A stretch of 64,000 bases of DNA from Salegentibacter salarius (GCF_900168265.1 NZ_FVZF01000014.1:22927-86926), one strand, 5' to 3'; shown: positions 46,323 to 55,522, counted from the first letter of the stretch. The notes: generated by a model not told the origin, from the sequence alone. Program-made: numbers and translations.

Positions 46323-47960
46323 TTATTTCTTATAACCGGCTTGAATATAAAATTCCAGTTCGTTTATTTCAATTTCTTTTAGGTCAATATCATATTCTAT
46401 ATCGTCCCATTCATCAGAAGGTGTAATTCTAAATTCTTTTCCATTAACTAAAATATCTACGGGCATTTTAAAATCTTCAACATCGGCTATCCATCTTGCC
46501 TGGGTTTTTCCTTCTTGTTTTCTGAATTGCAATTTGGGTAGATTAGTATGTCTCAGATACTGATCAAAAATAGGTTCAAGATCTACTTCGGTAGCTTTAT
46601 TAAAGAAATTCTCAGTAGTTTCGGTGTCAATGAGCTGGTGTTTATAAGTTTCAGTGTAATCTTTTAGTGTTTTCCACCATAATTCATCATCGTTATAAAT
46701 ACTGCGGATGGTGTTGAGCAAATTAGCGCCCTTAAAATACATATCTCCAGAGCCCTCGCTATTCACACCATAATCTCCAATTATCGGAGATTGGTTTCCA
46801 ATACCTCTGCGGGTACCTTTTAAATATTCCAATGCTTGTTCTTTTCCCCATCTGCACTCCACATAAACCGCTTCCGAATAGGAAGTAAAGCCTTCGTGAA
46901 TCCACATATCTGCAATATCTTTCGCGGTAATACTGTTACCGTACCATTCGTGACCCGATTCGTGAATAATGATGTAATCCCATTTTAAACCAATACCGGT
47001 CCCGGAAAGATCATTACCCAAATAACCCATTTTGTATTCATTTCCATAGGCTACGGCGCTTTGGTGTTCCATTCCGAGGTAAGGAGTTTCAATAAGTTTG
47101 AAGCCGTCTTCCACAAAAGGATATTCGCCGAATTTTTCATAAAAACAATCCATCATTGGTTTAACTTCCTTGAATTGCTCTTTAGCTTTTTCCAGGTTGT
47201 AAGGCAAAACATAATAATCAAGATCCAGGTCACCATAGGAATCTGAAAAATGCTCATAATTCGCAATATTGATCATTACGTTGTAATTATTGATTGGATT
47301 CACGGTTTTCCAGCTCCACTGAGTAAAGCCGTTGCCTAGATCTTTTTCTCCTAAAAATTGCCCGTTAGAAACATTCATAAGTCCGTTTGGAACTGCGATA
47401 TCTAACTGCACTTCTTCCGGCTCGTCACTTTGATGATCTTTATTTGGGTACCAAAGGCTGGCGCCTGTTCCTTGGACGGCAACCCCTATCCAATGATCTC
47501 CATTATCGTCTTTATCCCAAACGAAACCGCCATCCCAGGGTGCATTTTTTGCTACAATAGGTTTTCCGGAATAATAAAATTGAATTTCTCCTTGCTCATC
47601 AGCTTTTACCGCATCATTCAATTCGATAAAAACTGCATTGTGTTCGCGTTCAAAAGCTAAAACTTCATCATTCTGAAGGATAGAATCTACCTTCATATTG
47701 TCAAAAAGATCTATTTGAATGGTAGACAGGTCTTCTTCAGCAATAAAACTAATAGTATTGGAACCGGAAATAAATTGCTTTTCGGGTTCAACCTTAAGCT
47801 TTAAGTGATATTTCTGAACATCGAAAGCACGCTCAGGCCTTAGCGAGCCTCTAAGTGAATCGGCTTCGGTATAATTGCCTTCTTTGTTGCTTAAAACCTG
47901 GGCGCAGGATGTATTGGCGGCTGCAACTAAGACAACTAACACTAAAATTAATTTTTTCAT
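46323..47960 (-). CDS. M1 family metallopeptidase, exported, second copy
   Basis: A 545-residue zinc peptidase with an N-terminal signal (residues 1-20, ending in TSCAQ; a cysteine at 19 could also be lipidated, but the lipobox is poor). Zinc motif HESGHEWYGN at about residue 337 with the downstream ligand in HEGFTSYSEA; a GMEHQ in place of GxMEN at about residue 308. Only weakly similar to the longer M1 enzyme at 7699-9813 and lacking its C-terminal repeat region. 14 bases after the acyl-CoA carboxylase gene, so possibly in its operon. Confidence 0.93.
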   Translation of the reverse strand: MKKLILVLVVLVAAANTSCAQVLSNKEGNYTEADSLRGSLRPERAFDVQKYHLKLKVEPEKQFISGSNTISFIAEEDLSTIQIDLFDNMKVDSILQNDEVLAFEREHNAVFIELNDAVKADEQGEIQFYYSGKPIVAKNAPWDGGFVWDKDDNGDHWIGVAVQGTGASLWYPNKDHQSDEPEEVQLDIAVPNGLMNVSNGQFLGEKDLGNGFTQWSWKTVNPINNYNVMINIANYEHFSDSYGDLDLDYYVLPYNLEKAKEQFKEVKPMMDCFYEKFGEYPFVEDGFKLIETPYLGMEHQSAVAYGNEYKMGYLGNDLSGTGIGLKWDYIIIHESGHEWYGNSITAKDIADMWIHEGFTSYSEAVYVECRWGKEQALEYLKGTRRGIGNQSPIIGDYGVNSEGSGDMYFKGANLLNTIRSIYNDDELWWKTLKDYTETYKHQLIDTETTENFFNKATEVDLEPIFDQYLRHTNLPKLQFRKQEGKTQARWIADVEDFKMPVDILVNGKEFRITPSDEWDDIEYDIDLKEIEINELEFYIQAGYKK

Positions 47961-47974
47961 ATTTATTTCTGAAA

Positions 47975-49618
47975 TTATGTTTGGATCACTCCTAAATTAA
48001 AATCTTTTTCAATAGGCGCGTGGTTGGCGGCTTCAATTCCCATGGAAATCCATTTCCTGGTGTCTAAAGGATCTATTACCGCGTCTGTCCATAGACGGGC
48101 TGCAGCGTAATATGGAGAAGTTTGTTCATCATAACGTGATTTTATCGCTTCAAAAACTTCTTTTTCTTTTTCCTCATCAACCTTTTCGCCTTTTTTCTCC
48201 ATTGCAGCGGTTTCAATTTGTGCCAAAACCTTTGCTGCTTGTGTTCCTCCCATTACTGCAAGTTCTGCACTTGGCCAGGCTGCGATAAGTCTTGGATCGT
48301 AAGCTTTTCCGCACATGGCGTAATTTCCGGCACCATAAGAATTCCCCATAATGATGGTGAATTTAGGCACTACAGAATTACTAACCGCGCTAACCATTTT
48401 TGCGCCATCTTTTATAATGCCACCGTGTTCGCTTTTGCTGCCTACCATAAACCCGGTAACGTCCTGAAGAAAAACTAACGGAATTTTTTTCTGGTTACAA
48501 TTTGCAATAAAACGAGTTGCTTTATCGGCGGAGTCTGAATAGATCACGCCGCCAAATTGCATTTCCGTAGGTTTTGTTTTCGAGGCCGTAGTTTTTACAA
48601 TTTTACGCTGATTAGCCACAATACCAACGGCCCAACCATCTATCCTGGCGTAGCCGGTAATAATGGTTTGCCCGTAGCCTTCTTTATATTCTTCAAACTC
48701 TGAGCCATCTACCAGGCGGGAAATAATCTCCCTTACATCGTATTGATCGCTGCGTTTTTTCGGGAGAATCCCGTAAATATCTTCCTGCTTCTCCTTGGGC
48801 TTTACGGCTTTTTTATGGCTAAATCCGGCTTTATCGAAGTCGCCCATTTTATCCATAATATTTTGAATGCGGGTAAGCGCATCTTTATCATCTTTCGCTT
48901 TATAATCGGTCACCCCGCTAATTTCGGAATGTGTGGTTGCGCCACCAAGAGTTTCATTATCTATAGATTCGCCAATTGCAGCTTTAACGAGATAACTTCC
49001 GGCAAGGAAGATACTCCCGGTTTTTTCTACGATAAGTGCTTCATCACTCATAATAGGAAGGTAAGCACCACCGGCTACACAGCTACCCATAACGGCTGCA
49101 ATTTGGGTAATTCCCATACTGCTCATTACGGCGTTATTTCTAAAAATTCTTCCGAAGTGTTCCTTATCAGGGAAAATTTCATCCTGCATCGGTAAATACA
49201 CTCCGGCGCTATCTACAAGATAGATAATTGGCAACCTGTTTTCAATCGCTATTTCCTGCGCTCTAAGGTTTTTCTTTCCGGTGATAGGAAACCAGGCACC
49301 TGCTTTTACAGTAGCATCATTAGCAACAACAATACATTGCTTTCCCGATACGTAGCCTATCTTAACAACAACACCTCCCGAAGGGCAGCCACCGTGTTCT
49401 TCGTACATGCCTTCCCCTGCAAAGGCACCAATTTCTATAGAATTTGACTTCTCGTCAAGAAGAAAATCAATACGCTCGCGGGCGGTCATTTTTCCTTTGG
49501 CGTGGTGTTTTTCGATGCGTTTTTCACCACCGCCAAGTTTTACGCGTTTTAGTTTATGATTTAATGAAGAAACCAAAAGTTTATTATGGTCTTCATTTTT
49601 ATTGAATTTCATATTCAT
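47975..49618 (-). CDS. Acyl-CoA carboxylase carboxyltransferase (beta) subunit, methylcrotonyl-CoA type
   Basis: A 547-residue biotin-dependent carboxyltransferase. Conserved features: KHHAKGKMTARERIDFLLDE, GGCPSGG, the first crotonase-like half with LVDSAGVYLPMQ and GSCVAGGAYLP, the GGATTHSEISGVTDY segment typical of methylcrotonyl-CoA rather than propionyl-CoA carboxylase, and the second half with FLQDVTGFMVG and SYGAGNYAMCGKAY. It would act in leucine breakdown with a biotin-carrying alpha subunit not in the window. A second ATG at 49612 is also possible. The following M1 gene is 14 bases away. Confidence 0.9.
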   Translation of the reverse strand: MNMKFNKNEDHNKLLVSSLNHKLKRVKLGGGEKRIEKHHAKGKMTARERIDFLLDEKSNSIEIGAFAGEGMYEEHGGCPSGGVVVKIGYVSGKQCIVVANDATVKAGAWFPITGKKNLRAQEIAIENRLPIIYLVDSAGVYLPMQDEIFPDKEHFGRIFRNNAVMSSMGITQIAAVMGSCVAGGAYLPIMSDEALIVEKTGSIFLAGSYLVKAAIGESIDNETLGGATTHSEISGVTDYKAKDDKDALTRIQNIMDKMGDFDKAGFSHKKAVKPKEKQEDIYGILPKKRSDQYDVREIISRLVDGSEFEEYKEGYGQTIITGYARIDGWAVGIVANQRKIVKTTASKTKPTEMQFGGVIYSDSADKATRFIANCNQKKIPLVFLQDVTGFMVGSKSEHGGIIKDGAKMVSAVSNSVVPKFTIIMGNSYGAGNYAMCGKAYDPRLIAAWPSAELAVMGGTQAAKVLAQIETAAMEKKGEKVDEEKEKEVFEAIKSRYDEQTSPYYAAARLWTDAVIDPLDTRKWISMGIEAANHAPIEKDFNLGVIQT

Positions 49619-49795
49619 ATATTGTAATTTTTAAATTCTGAAATTGAAAATATTTTCTATTAATGGATAATTTTTATCAAAATTTCAGTAATTATTGAAA
49701 TTAAAGCTGTCTTTTGGCTAAAATACAAAATAGAGTGAATTTCAGTTGTGGTTTAGAAGGCTAAAATATCCGATATTTGTATAAAACCTTTTATT

Positions 49796-49975
49796 ATGGG
49801 AATGAATAAAAATACCATTTTCGCGTGGGCTTCTTTTGCTTTGTTTATAATTGGTGCCGCAATAATTTTATTGGGTGTTCTTAAATATCGTGAGTATGCA
49901 ATTGGATTCTCGGTAACAGGAATTGGATTTTTTGCTATTTCCTGGGCTTTTAATGCACTAAAAGGCAGAATTTAA
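49796..49975 (+). CDS. Small two-helix membrane protein
   Basis: A 59-residue protein (start MGMNKNTIFAW, end LKGRI) with two transmembrane helices at about residues 9-28 and 34-53 joined by a short charged turn (LKYREY). It resembles short membrane proteins of unknown function in Flavobacteriia. Frame, start and a stop just before the dinB-like gene (20 bases) all support a real gene. A near-match promoter element (GATATTTG) lies about 20 bases upstream. Confidence 0.7.
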   Translation: MGMNKNTIFAWASFALFIIGAAIILLGVLKYREYAIGFSVTGIGFFAISWAFNALKGRI

Positions 49976-49995
49976 AACAGAAATTATTATTAATT

Positions 49996-50468
49996 ATGAC
50001 CGGAAAAGATCAAAAGGAACAACTGGTAAAACATTTAAAAGGAGGAGAGGCTTTTGCATCTTTAGAAAGTTTTATAGATAAAATTCCTTTTGAGAAATTA
50101 GGAGAGCGTCCGCATAATTTACCGTATTCTTTCTATGAACTTTTTTACCATATTGATTTTGCTCAAAAAGATATTTTAGAATACTCGATTCCGGGTGATT
50201 ATAAAACCTCTAATTGGCCGGAAGATTACTGGCCTGATGAATCTGCGCCTCAAAACAGGGAGGCATGGGAAAAGCTTAAAAAGGATTATTTTGACGATAG
50301 AGATATTTTTGAAAACTTTCTGATGGATCCTAAAAACGATCTAAATTTCCGGTAAGAAATTCCAAAAATCATACGTTACTGCGCGAAACGTTACTGGTTA
50401 TAGAACATACAGCTTACCACACCGGGCAGATGCTCATTATTTTACGTCTTCTGGGGCTTTATAAATAG
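49996..50468 (+). pseudogene. DinB-like damage-inducible superfamily protein, frameshifted near the 3' end
   Basis: The frame from the ATG at 49996 closes at 50355 after 119 residues. Conserved sequence continues in the next frame: VRNSKNHTLLRETLLVIEHTAYHTGQMLIILRLLG. The break is at 50346-50348, where AATTTCCGG has one T fewer than AATTTTCCGG, which would read NFPVRN; corrected length is 157 residues, usual for DinB. The metal-site histidines are in FYHIDFA and, after the shift, in AYHTGQ. The single missing base in a T run fits a sequencing error as well as a real mutation. Reaction unknown; DinB proteins include thiol transferases. Confidence 0.85.
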
Positions 50469-50523
50469 TGGGGTGAGTTTTATTTTAGATATTTGTAAAC
50501 TTAAACAGCTTAAAAAATAACAT

Positions 50524-52215
50524 ATGGCAGACGATAAAAAAGTAATTTTTTCAATGTCTGGGGTGACAAAAACCTTTAAAAATGCGAATACCCCGGTTTT
50601 GAAGAATATATACCTTAGTTTTTTCTATGGTGCAAAAATTGGAATTCTTGGTTTAAACGGCTCTGGTAAATCTACTTTGCTTCGAATTATAGCAGGAGAA
50701 GATAAAAATTACCAGGGAGATGTAGTTTTTTCTCCGGGATATTCTATTGGTTATCTTGAACAGGAGCCTAAATTAGATGAAGATAAAACCGTTCTCGAGG
50801 TTGTAAAAGAAGGAGTTGCTGAGACCGTAGCAATTCTTGATGAATACAATAAAATAAACGATCAGTTTGGTTTACCTGAAGTATACGAGGATGCCGAGAA
50901 GATGCAAAAGCTTATGGATAAGCAAGCTGCACTTCAGGATAAAATTGATTCTTCTAACGCGTGGGAACTTGATACTAAGTTAGAAATCGCGATGGATGCT
51001 CTAAGAACTCCTGAGGCCGATAAAAAGATATCGGTACTTTCTGGAGGGGAAAGAAGGCGTGTAGCTCTATGTAGACTTTTACTGCAGGAACCGGATATTT
51101 TACTTCTGGATGAGCCAACGAACCACTTAGATGCGGAATCTGTACATTGGTTAGAGCATCATTTGGCCCAGTATAAAGGGACCGTGATCGCGGTAACACA
51201 CGACCGTTACTTCCTTGATAACGTGGCTGGTTGGATTTTAGAACTGGATAGAGGGGAAGGTATTCCGTGGAAAGGGAATTATTCTTCCTGGTTAGACCAG
51301 AAGTCTAAACGAATGGCGCAGGAACAAAAGCAGGCCAGCAAACGCCAAAAGACATTGGAGCGCGAGCTAGAATGGGCAAAAATGAATCCTAAAGGTCGCC
51401 AAAGTAAACAAAAGGCCAGGCTTAAAAATTACGATAAGTTAATGAGCCAGGACCAGAAGCAGATGGATGAGCAACTGGAAATTTATATTCCAAATGGTCC
51501 AAGGTTGGGTAACAATGTGATTGAGGCTAATGGGGTTAGTAAAGCTTTTGGAGATAAACTTTTATATGAAGATCTAAACTTTAAACTTCCGCAGGCTGGA
51601 ATTGTAGGAGTTATTGGTCCAAACGGTGCCGGTAAAACCACGATTTTTAAAATGATTATGGGGGAAGAAGAGCCCGATAAAGGAAGCTTTGAAGTGGGTG
51701 AAACGGCAAAGATCGCTTATGTAGACCAGGCGCATTCTAACATTGATCCTGAAAAAACCATCTGGCAAAATTTTAGTGATGAACAGGAAATGATAATGAT
51801 GGGAGGCCGACAGGTAAATTCCCGAGCTTATTTGAGCCGATTTAACTTTAGCGGAAGCGAACAAAACAAGAAAGTAAATATGCTTTCTGGTGGAGAAAGA
51901 AATCGACTGCATTTGGCGATGACGCTTAAAGAAGAAGGGAACGTCTTGCTGCTGGATGAGCCTACCAACGATTTAGATGTAAACACGCTTAGAGCGCTGG
52001 AAGAAGGTTTGGAGAATTTTGCCGGCTGTGCGGTGGTTATTTCTCACGACCGTTGGTTCCTGGATAGAGTCTGTACTCACATACTTGCTTTTGAAGGAGA
52101 TTCTCAGGTTTATTTCTTTGAAGGAAGCTTCTCTGATTATGAAGAGAACAAGAAAAAACGTTTAGGTGGAGATATTATGCCGAAACGTATTAAGTATAAG
52201 AAATTGGTAAGATAG
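50524..52215 (+). CDS. ettA: Energy-dependent translational throttle protein EttA (ABC-F ATPase)
   Basis: A 563-residue soluble protein with two ABC ATPase domains and no membrane part. First domain: Walker A GLNGSGKST (about 39-47), LSGGERRRV, LLLDEPTNHLD. A coiled linker follows (P-site tRNA-interaction motif, about 245-315), then the second domain with GPNGAGKTT, MLSGGERNR and LLLDEPTNDLD. EttA binds the ribosomal E site and gates the first elongation steps according to the ADP/ATP ratio. Length matches E. coli EttA (555). Confidence 0.96.
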   Translation: MADDKKVIFSMSGVTKTFKNANTPVLKNIYLSFFYGAKIGILGLNGSGKSTLLRIIAGEDKNYQGDVVFSPGYSIGYLEQEPKLDEDKTVLEVVKEGVAETVAILDEYNKINDQFGLPEVYEDAEKMQKLMDKQAALQDKIDSSNAWELDTKLEIAMDALRTPEADKKISVLSGGERRRVALCRLLLQEPDILLLDEPTNHLDAESVHWLEHHLAQYKGTVIAVTHDRYFLDNVAGWILELDRGEGIPWKGNYSSWLDQKSKRMAQEQKQASKRQKTLERELEWAKMNPKGRQSKQKARLKNYDKLMSQDQKQMDEQLEIYIPNGPRLGNNVIEANGVSKAFGDKLLYEDLNFKLPQAGIVGVIGPNGAGKTTIFKMIMGEEEPDKGSFEVGETAKIAYVDQAHSNIDPEKTIWQNFSDEQEMIMMGGRQVNSRAYLSRFNFSGSEQNKKVNMLSGGERNRLHLAMTLKEEGNVLLLDEPTNDLDVNTLRALEEGLENFAGCAVVISHDRWFLDRVCTHILAFEGDSQVYFFEGSFSDYEENKKKRLGGDIMPKRIKYKKLVR

Positions 52216-52223
52216 AATCATGA

Positions 52224-52296
52224 ACCCTGAATTTATTTCAGGGTAAAATGTTTAAATATTAAAAGCTTAGACCCTGAAACAAGTTCAGGGTGACGT
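52224..52296. repeat. REP-like palindromic repeat (copy 2)
   Basis: Two hairpins: 52224-52244 (ACCCTGAA, loop TTTAT, TTCAGGGT) and 52271-52291 (ACCCTGAA, loop ACAAG, TTCAGGGT) followed by GACGT. The loops and the arrangement equal those at 1646-1717, while the stems differ by paired substitutions. Confidence 0.85.
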
Positions 52297-52303
52297 AAAA
52301 AGT

Positions 52304-52339
52304 AAAAACCTCAAGGATTTAAAATCTTTGAGGTTTTTT
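52304..52339. terminator. Bidirectional terminator between ettA and the DUF1456 gene
   Basis: A near-perfect 17-bp inverted repeat (52304-52320 with 52322-52338, one G-T pair) bounded by A5 on the left and T6 on the right; the top of the stem must open as a loop. It serves both converging genes. Confidence 0.88.
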
Positions 52340-52351
52340 GCTTTTTAGCAA

Positions 52352-52609
52352 TTAGTCTTTCTTAGGTTTTGGATTCTTCTTTTCCGGCATCGGGCCGCGG
52401 AGGTGAATAATGAGTCCGTTGAGGAAATTCCGAAGAAATTGATCGCCACACTCTACATATTTCGGGTGGTCTTCAGCTCTAAAAATAGCGCCCAGTTCAC
52501 TTTTTGTCACTTTAAAATCTACCAATGCGCAAATCTTTACAATATCGTCGTCCCGCAATTTGTGGGCGACCCTTAATTTTTTGAAAATATCGTTGTTTGT
52601 TAATCCCAT
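52352..52609 (-). CDS. DUF1456 family protein, single-repeat form
   Basis: An 85-residue protein with a single DUF1456 repeat (about 1-70: LTNNDIFKKLRVAHKLRDDDIVKI, VDFKVTKSELGAIFR, FLNGLIIHLRG) and a short Lys/Pro tail. E. coli YehS has two copies in about 156 residues, so this is half size. The small stand-alone form may act as a dimer. Function unknown. Confidence 0.88.
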   Translation of the reverse strand: MGLTNNDIFKKLRVAHKLRDDDIVKICALVDFKVTKSELGAIFRAEDHPKYVECGDQFLRNFLNGLIIHLRGPMPEKKNPKPKKD

Positions 52610-52613
52610 AACG

Positions 52614-52621
52614 CAAATTTA
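52614..52621 (-). promoter_or_regulatory. -7 promoter element placing transcription at or just before the DUF1456 ATG
   Basis: It reads TAAATTTG on the minus strand, an exact TAnnTTTG. Only CGTT lies between it and the ATG at 52609, so the message may be leaderless. Confidence 0.5.
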
Positions 52622-52642
52622 GGTTTTTCCTGAGTTTTGCTT

Positions 52643-53932
52643 TTAACTTTTCAGTTTTAATTGTTTTTCAATAGTGTATATTTTTTGGATATCGGCTTCA
52701 TTGGTTATCGCCGATTTAGCATCAGCAATGAGGTTTTTAGCTTCAATATCTAATACTTTATTATATTCTTCTTTAACCGATTTTTGAGATTTCAGGTAAT
52801 GAAATAACATTCCCAGTTTCTGAACAATGATAATATCGTGCTTGCAGTAAGCGCGAATAGGAGCTAAAACCTGGTACAAAAGTTCTTCAAAATCTATACT
52901 TCGCATTTTAATTAGAACCTTATCATCAATTTTTAAAAATTGCTTGTCCTGCTTTTGTATTCTTAAAGCAAAGAGTTCGGTTAAATAATCGAGCGCATTT
53001 AAGGCGGTTCCGGGATCGTTAATTCCGGGAGACATTGCTTTTACAATAATTTCGGTAATTTGTTTAAAAGCCAATACATAGTTGGTGGCAACCAACTCAC
53101 CGCGGTCAAGACTAAAATTGACAAGTACTTTTTTTACAGTTTCTTCGTCTAATTTTTCTTTTGATTTAAAAAGTGGAATTCCTTTTAAAATAAAAATTCC
53201 TTTTACCGGTAAGATTTCTATTTGGGTTTCTTTTTCTTTACAGATATCCAAAAGATTATCTGCTGATAAATTCTGAAAATAGCCGCTTTTATCTGAATGA
53301 TATTCATGCCACTCTTTCGTATCGGGAAAATCCTGCTCTTCATTTTCCTCATTTTTCAATAGAAAAGTTAAACGTGCTTTTGACTCGCGGAAAATGCGAT
53401 CCAAAATATTATTAATTTGAATGCTCTGAGAAATATTATGAATAAAATAGATGAAAGCTCCAATACAAATTACTGTGGAAATAATTCCTAGTAGGACTGA
53501 AAAACCTGGTGTCTGATAAGATTCGCCATCGGGCTGGATAGAAACCGCTACAAAAATGCAGTATATGATCGTTGCTAAATAAGTCCCCAATATAACCTGG
53601 TGATTTTTATCAGAAATAAGTCCGGGCAGCAATCTAGGTGAATAATTACTGGCAGCCTGATTGAGTAGAACCATCACCATAGAAAAACTAAAAACCATCA
53701 TAGAGATTAGTCCGGTAATGCAAACAGTTAAAATGCTGAGGGCGGTATCACCATTGTTTACTACCAGCATAGGGATATGAGCTAAGAGATATCTGGAAAC
53801 ACCCTGATTTTCGATATAAATAAGTAAAAAAGCTATTAGAAAGCCGAAAAAGGCAAAAACACTAGGGTAAAAGGCAATCTTACTTTGCAGGTTGGATATG
53901 AGAATGTAAATACGATTGAAAAAGTACTTCAT
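52643..53932 (-). CDS. DUF2254 family membrane protein
   Basis: A 429-residue protein with four transmembrane helices in the first 180 residues (about 20-40, 60-82, 108-130, 140-163), followed by a soluble part. The DUF2254 marks are SFSMVMVLLNQAASNYSPRLLPGLISD near residue 85-110 and SPGINDPGTALNALDYL near 300. Function unknown; it is a membrane protein with a domain resembling ion-channel neighbours in the family. 33 bases upstream of the DUF1456 gene on the same strand. Confidence 0.88.
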   Translation of the reverse strand: MKYFFNRIYILISNLQSKIAFYPSVFAFFGFLIAFLLIYIENQGVSRYLLAHIPMLVVNNGDTALSILTVCITGLISMMVFSFSMVMVLLNQAASNYSPRLLPGLISDKNHQVILGTYLATIIYCIFVAVSIQPDGESYQTPGFSVLLGIISTVICIGAFIYFIHNISQSIQINNILDRIFRESKARLTFLLKNEENEEQDFPDTKEWHEYHSDKSGYFQNLSADNLLDICKEKETQIEILPVKGIFILKGIPLFKSKEKLDEETVKKVLVNFSLDRGELVATNYVLAFKQITEIIVKAMSPGINDPGTALNALDYLTELFALRIQKQDKQFLKIDDKVLIKMRSIDFEELLYQVLAPIRAYCKHDIIIVQKLGMLFHYLKSQKSVKEEYNKVLDIEAKNLIADAKSAITNEADIQKIYTIEKQLKLKS

Positions 53933-54020
53933 TTAATTTTATTGGAAAGTTACTCAAATCTGTTTAAAAACAAGCTTCTTAAAAATAATTGACAAAATGA
54001 CGGTATAAATCTGAATAAAA

Positions 54021-54054
54021 ATGCCAAAAAGGCATAAATTCCTAATTGGAATTT
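54021..54054 (+). promoter_or_regulatory. Two adjacent hairpins upstream of hsp20
   Basis: ATGCC-AAAAA-GGCAT (54021-54035) and AAATTCC-TAATT-GGAATTT (54036-54054, perfect 7-bp arms) lie about 57-90 bases before the hsp20 start. They could be an operator, a leader structure or the terminator of nothing, since the divergent gene reads away. They do not match CIRCE. Confidence 0.35.
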
Positions 54055-54110
54055 AAATTGATAATATCTTTTCAGAAAACAATAAAGTATAACCTTAAAA
54101 AATAAAAGTT

Positions 54111-54554
54111 ATGAGTTTAATTAAAAGAAATGAGGCCAATTGGCTGCCTTCGGTTTTCGACGATATGTTTAAAACCGATTGGTTAGGAGGAACTACAAAT
54201 GTTAATAGCATTGGTACCAGTATTCCGGCGGTAAATATTCAGGAAACCGAGGAAAGTTTTAGCGTTGAAGTTGCGGCGCCAGGGAAGACTAAAGAAGATT
54301 TTAATATTGAGCTGGAAAATGATGTACTAACAATTTCTTCTGAAGACAAAAAAGAGAATGAATCAACCGAAAGGAATGGCAGGTACACCAGGAAGGAGTT
54401 TAGTTATAGCACCTTTAAAAGAGCCTTTAGTTTGCCTGATTCTGTAGATAGTGAAAAAATTTCTGCTCAATATAACAATGGAGTTTTGGAAATTTTGCTT
54501 CCAAAAAGGGAAGAAGCTAAGGTGCAGGCCAAACGAATGATTGAAATTTCTTAG
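54111..54554 (+). CDS. Hsp20/alpha-crystallin small heat-shock protein
   Basis: A 147-residue chaperone holding unfolded proteins. N-terminal arm (residues 1-38) with LPSVFDDMF; alpha-crystallin domain (about 40-130) with AVNIQETEESFSVEVAAPG and the AxxxxGVL motif in AQYNNGVLEILLP; C-terminal RMIEIS in place of the common IxI. It stands alone with its own terminator. Hsp20-type genes are stress regulated; the two hairpins upstream might serve this. Confidence 0.95.
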   Translation: MSLIKRNEANWLPSVFDDMFKTDWLGGTTNVNSIGTSIPAVNIQETEESFSVEVAAPGKTKEDFNIELENDVLTISSEDKKENESTERNGRYTRKEFSYSTFKRAFSLPDSVDSEKISAQYNNGVLEILLPKREEAKVQAKRMIEIS

Positions 54555-54581
54555 TTGACATCTTTGGTTTGATTAATTAAG

Positions 54582-54609
54582 AGCGTCGCTAACAGCGGCG
54601 CTTTTTTTA
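54582..54609 (+). terminator. Rho-independent terminator after hsp20
   Basis: 9-bp GC-rich stem (54582-54590 with 54594-54602, one G-T pair), AAC loop, then T7. Confidence 0.9.
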
Positions 54610-54775
54610 TATAAAACACCCCTAATACCTATTTAAATATAGAGGTAGAACATATTTCCCAAAAGATATATACGCTATTGAATTTTTATGCGTTAAAAAG
54701 AAACCGGGAATTCTATGATTATTTTAGATAATTGATATATTTACCCGCAAGAACAGACCTACTAAATCTATTTTT

Positions 54776-55462
54776 ATGAACAAATATTTTCTACTGATTT
54801 TTATTAGCATTTTCTCTTTGTCTTTCGCCCAGGCACAGGAATATAGTTTTGGAATAAAGGGTGGCGGTAATTATGTGATGGGTGGCGAATTAACCGGTCT
54901 TGATTCTGGAGAAGGTTTTAATTCGGATACCTTTAATGCGGAATCTCAATTTGGATTTCATGCTGGGATATTTTTCGAACTGAATTTCGGAAAGTTTTTT
55001 GTTCGTCCTGAAGTAATTTATAACTCGATGGAAACAGAATTTGCTTTTCCAGTACAGAACTCGACTTATGCTGTGGAAAAATTAAGTATTCCATTGTTGT
55101 TCGGTTATAACGTTTGGGGGCCAGTAGATGTATATGCGGGACCTGCTTACCAAAACATAATGAATGCTACATTGCAAGGAACGGAGCCAGTAAATCAAAC
55201 TATAGTTGCTCAAAACACTCCTTTAGCTGCGCAAGCCGGAGTTAAAGTTGGTTTTGGAAGATTTGAAGTTGATCTTCGTTATGATAGAAGTTTAGCCTCT
55301 GCAGAAACTCAACCTATTGACATTAATAACGGAAATTACGGAGTGAACCGTGCAAACTTCACCGATACCAGGTTAAATCAAATAATGCTTAGCCTTAGCT
55401 TTAAAATTGGCGATAGCGAATCTAATACAGGTCGAAGAAGAGGAAGAGGTTGTTATTTTTAA
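54776..55462 (+). CDS. Outer-membrane beta-barrel protein (PorT-like)
   Basis: A 228-residue protein with a signal peptide (residues 1-20, SLSFAQAQ) and an alternating beta pattern of a small eight-stranded barrel: FGIKGGGNYVMGGE, FGFHAGIFFELNFGKFFVRPEVIY, SIPLLFGYNVWGPVDVYAGPAY and VGFGRFEVDLRYDRSL. The very C-terminus (RRRGRGCYF) is basic with a penultimate aromatic end. A near-match promoter element TATATTTA lies at 54736-54743. Role unknown. Confidence 0.9.
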   Translation: MNKYFLLIFISIFSLSFAQAQEYSFGIKGGGNYVMGGELTGLDSGEGFNSDTFNAESQFGFHAGIFFELNFGKFFVRPEVIYNSMETEFAFPVQNSTYAVEKLSIPLLFGYNVWGPVDVYAGPAYQNIMNATLQGTEPVNQTIVAQNTPLAAQAGVKVGFGRFEVDLRYDRSLASAETQPIDINNGNYGVNRANFTDTRLNQIMLSLSFKIGDSESNTGRRRGRGCYF

Positions 55463-55481
55463 TAATATTCATTTAAATAAT

Positions 55482-55522
55482 AAAAAGCCCTAATTGTTAA
55501 TTATTCAGTTAGGGCTTTTTTT
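55482..55522 (+). terminator. Rho-independent terminator after the barrel gene
   Basis: 12-bp stem (55482-55493 with 55509-55520), 15-base loop, followed by T-rich sequence. Confidence 0.85.

Noticed and set aside
53989..54009. A sigma-70 like TTGACA and TATAAA pair before hsp20
   Set aside because: The spacing is only 9 bases, far too short, and Bacteroidota use a different promoter form.
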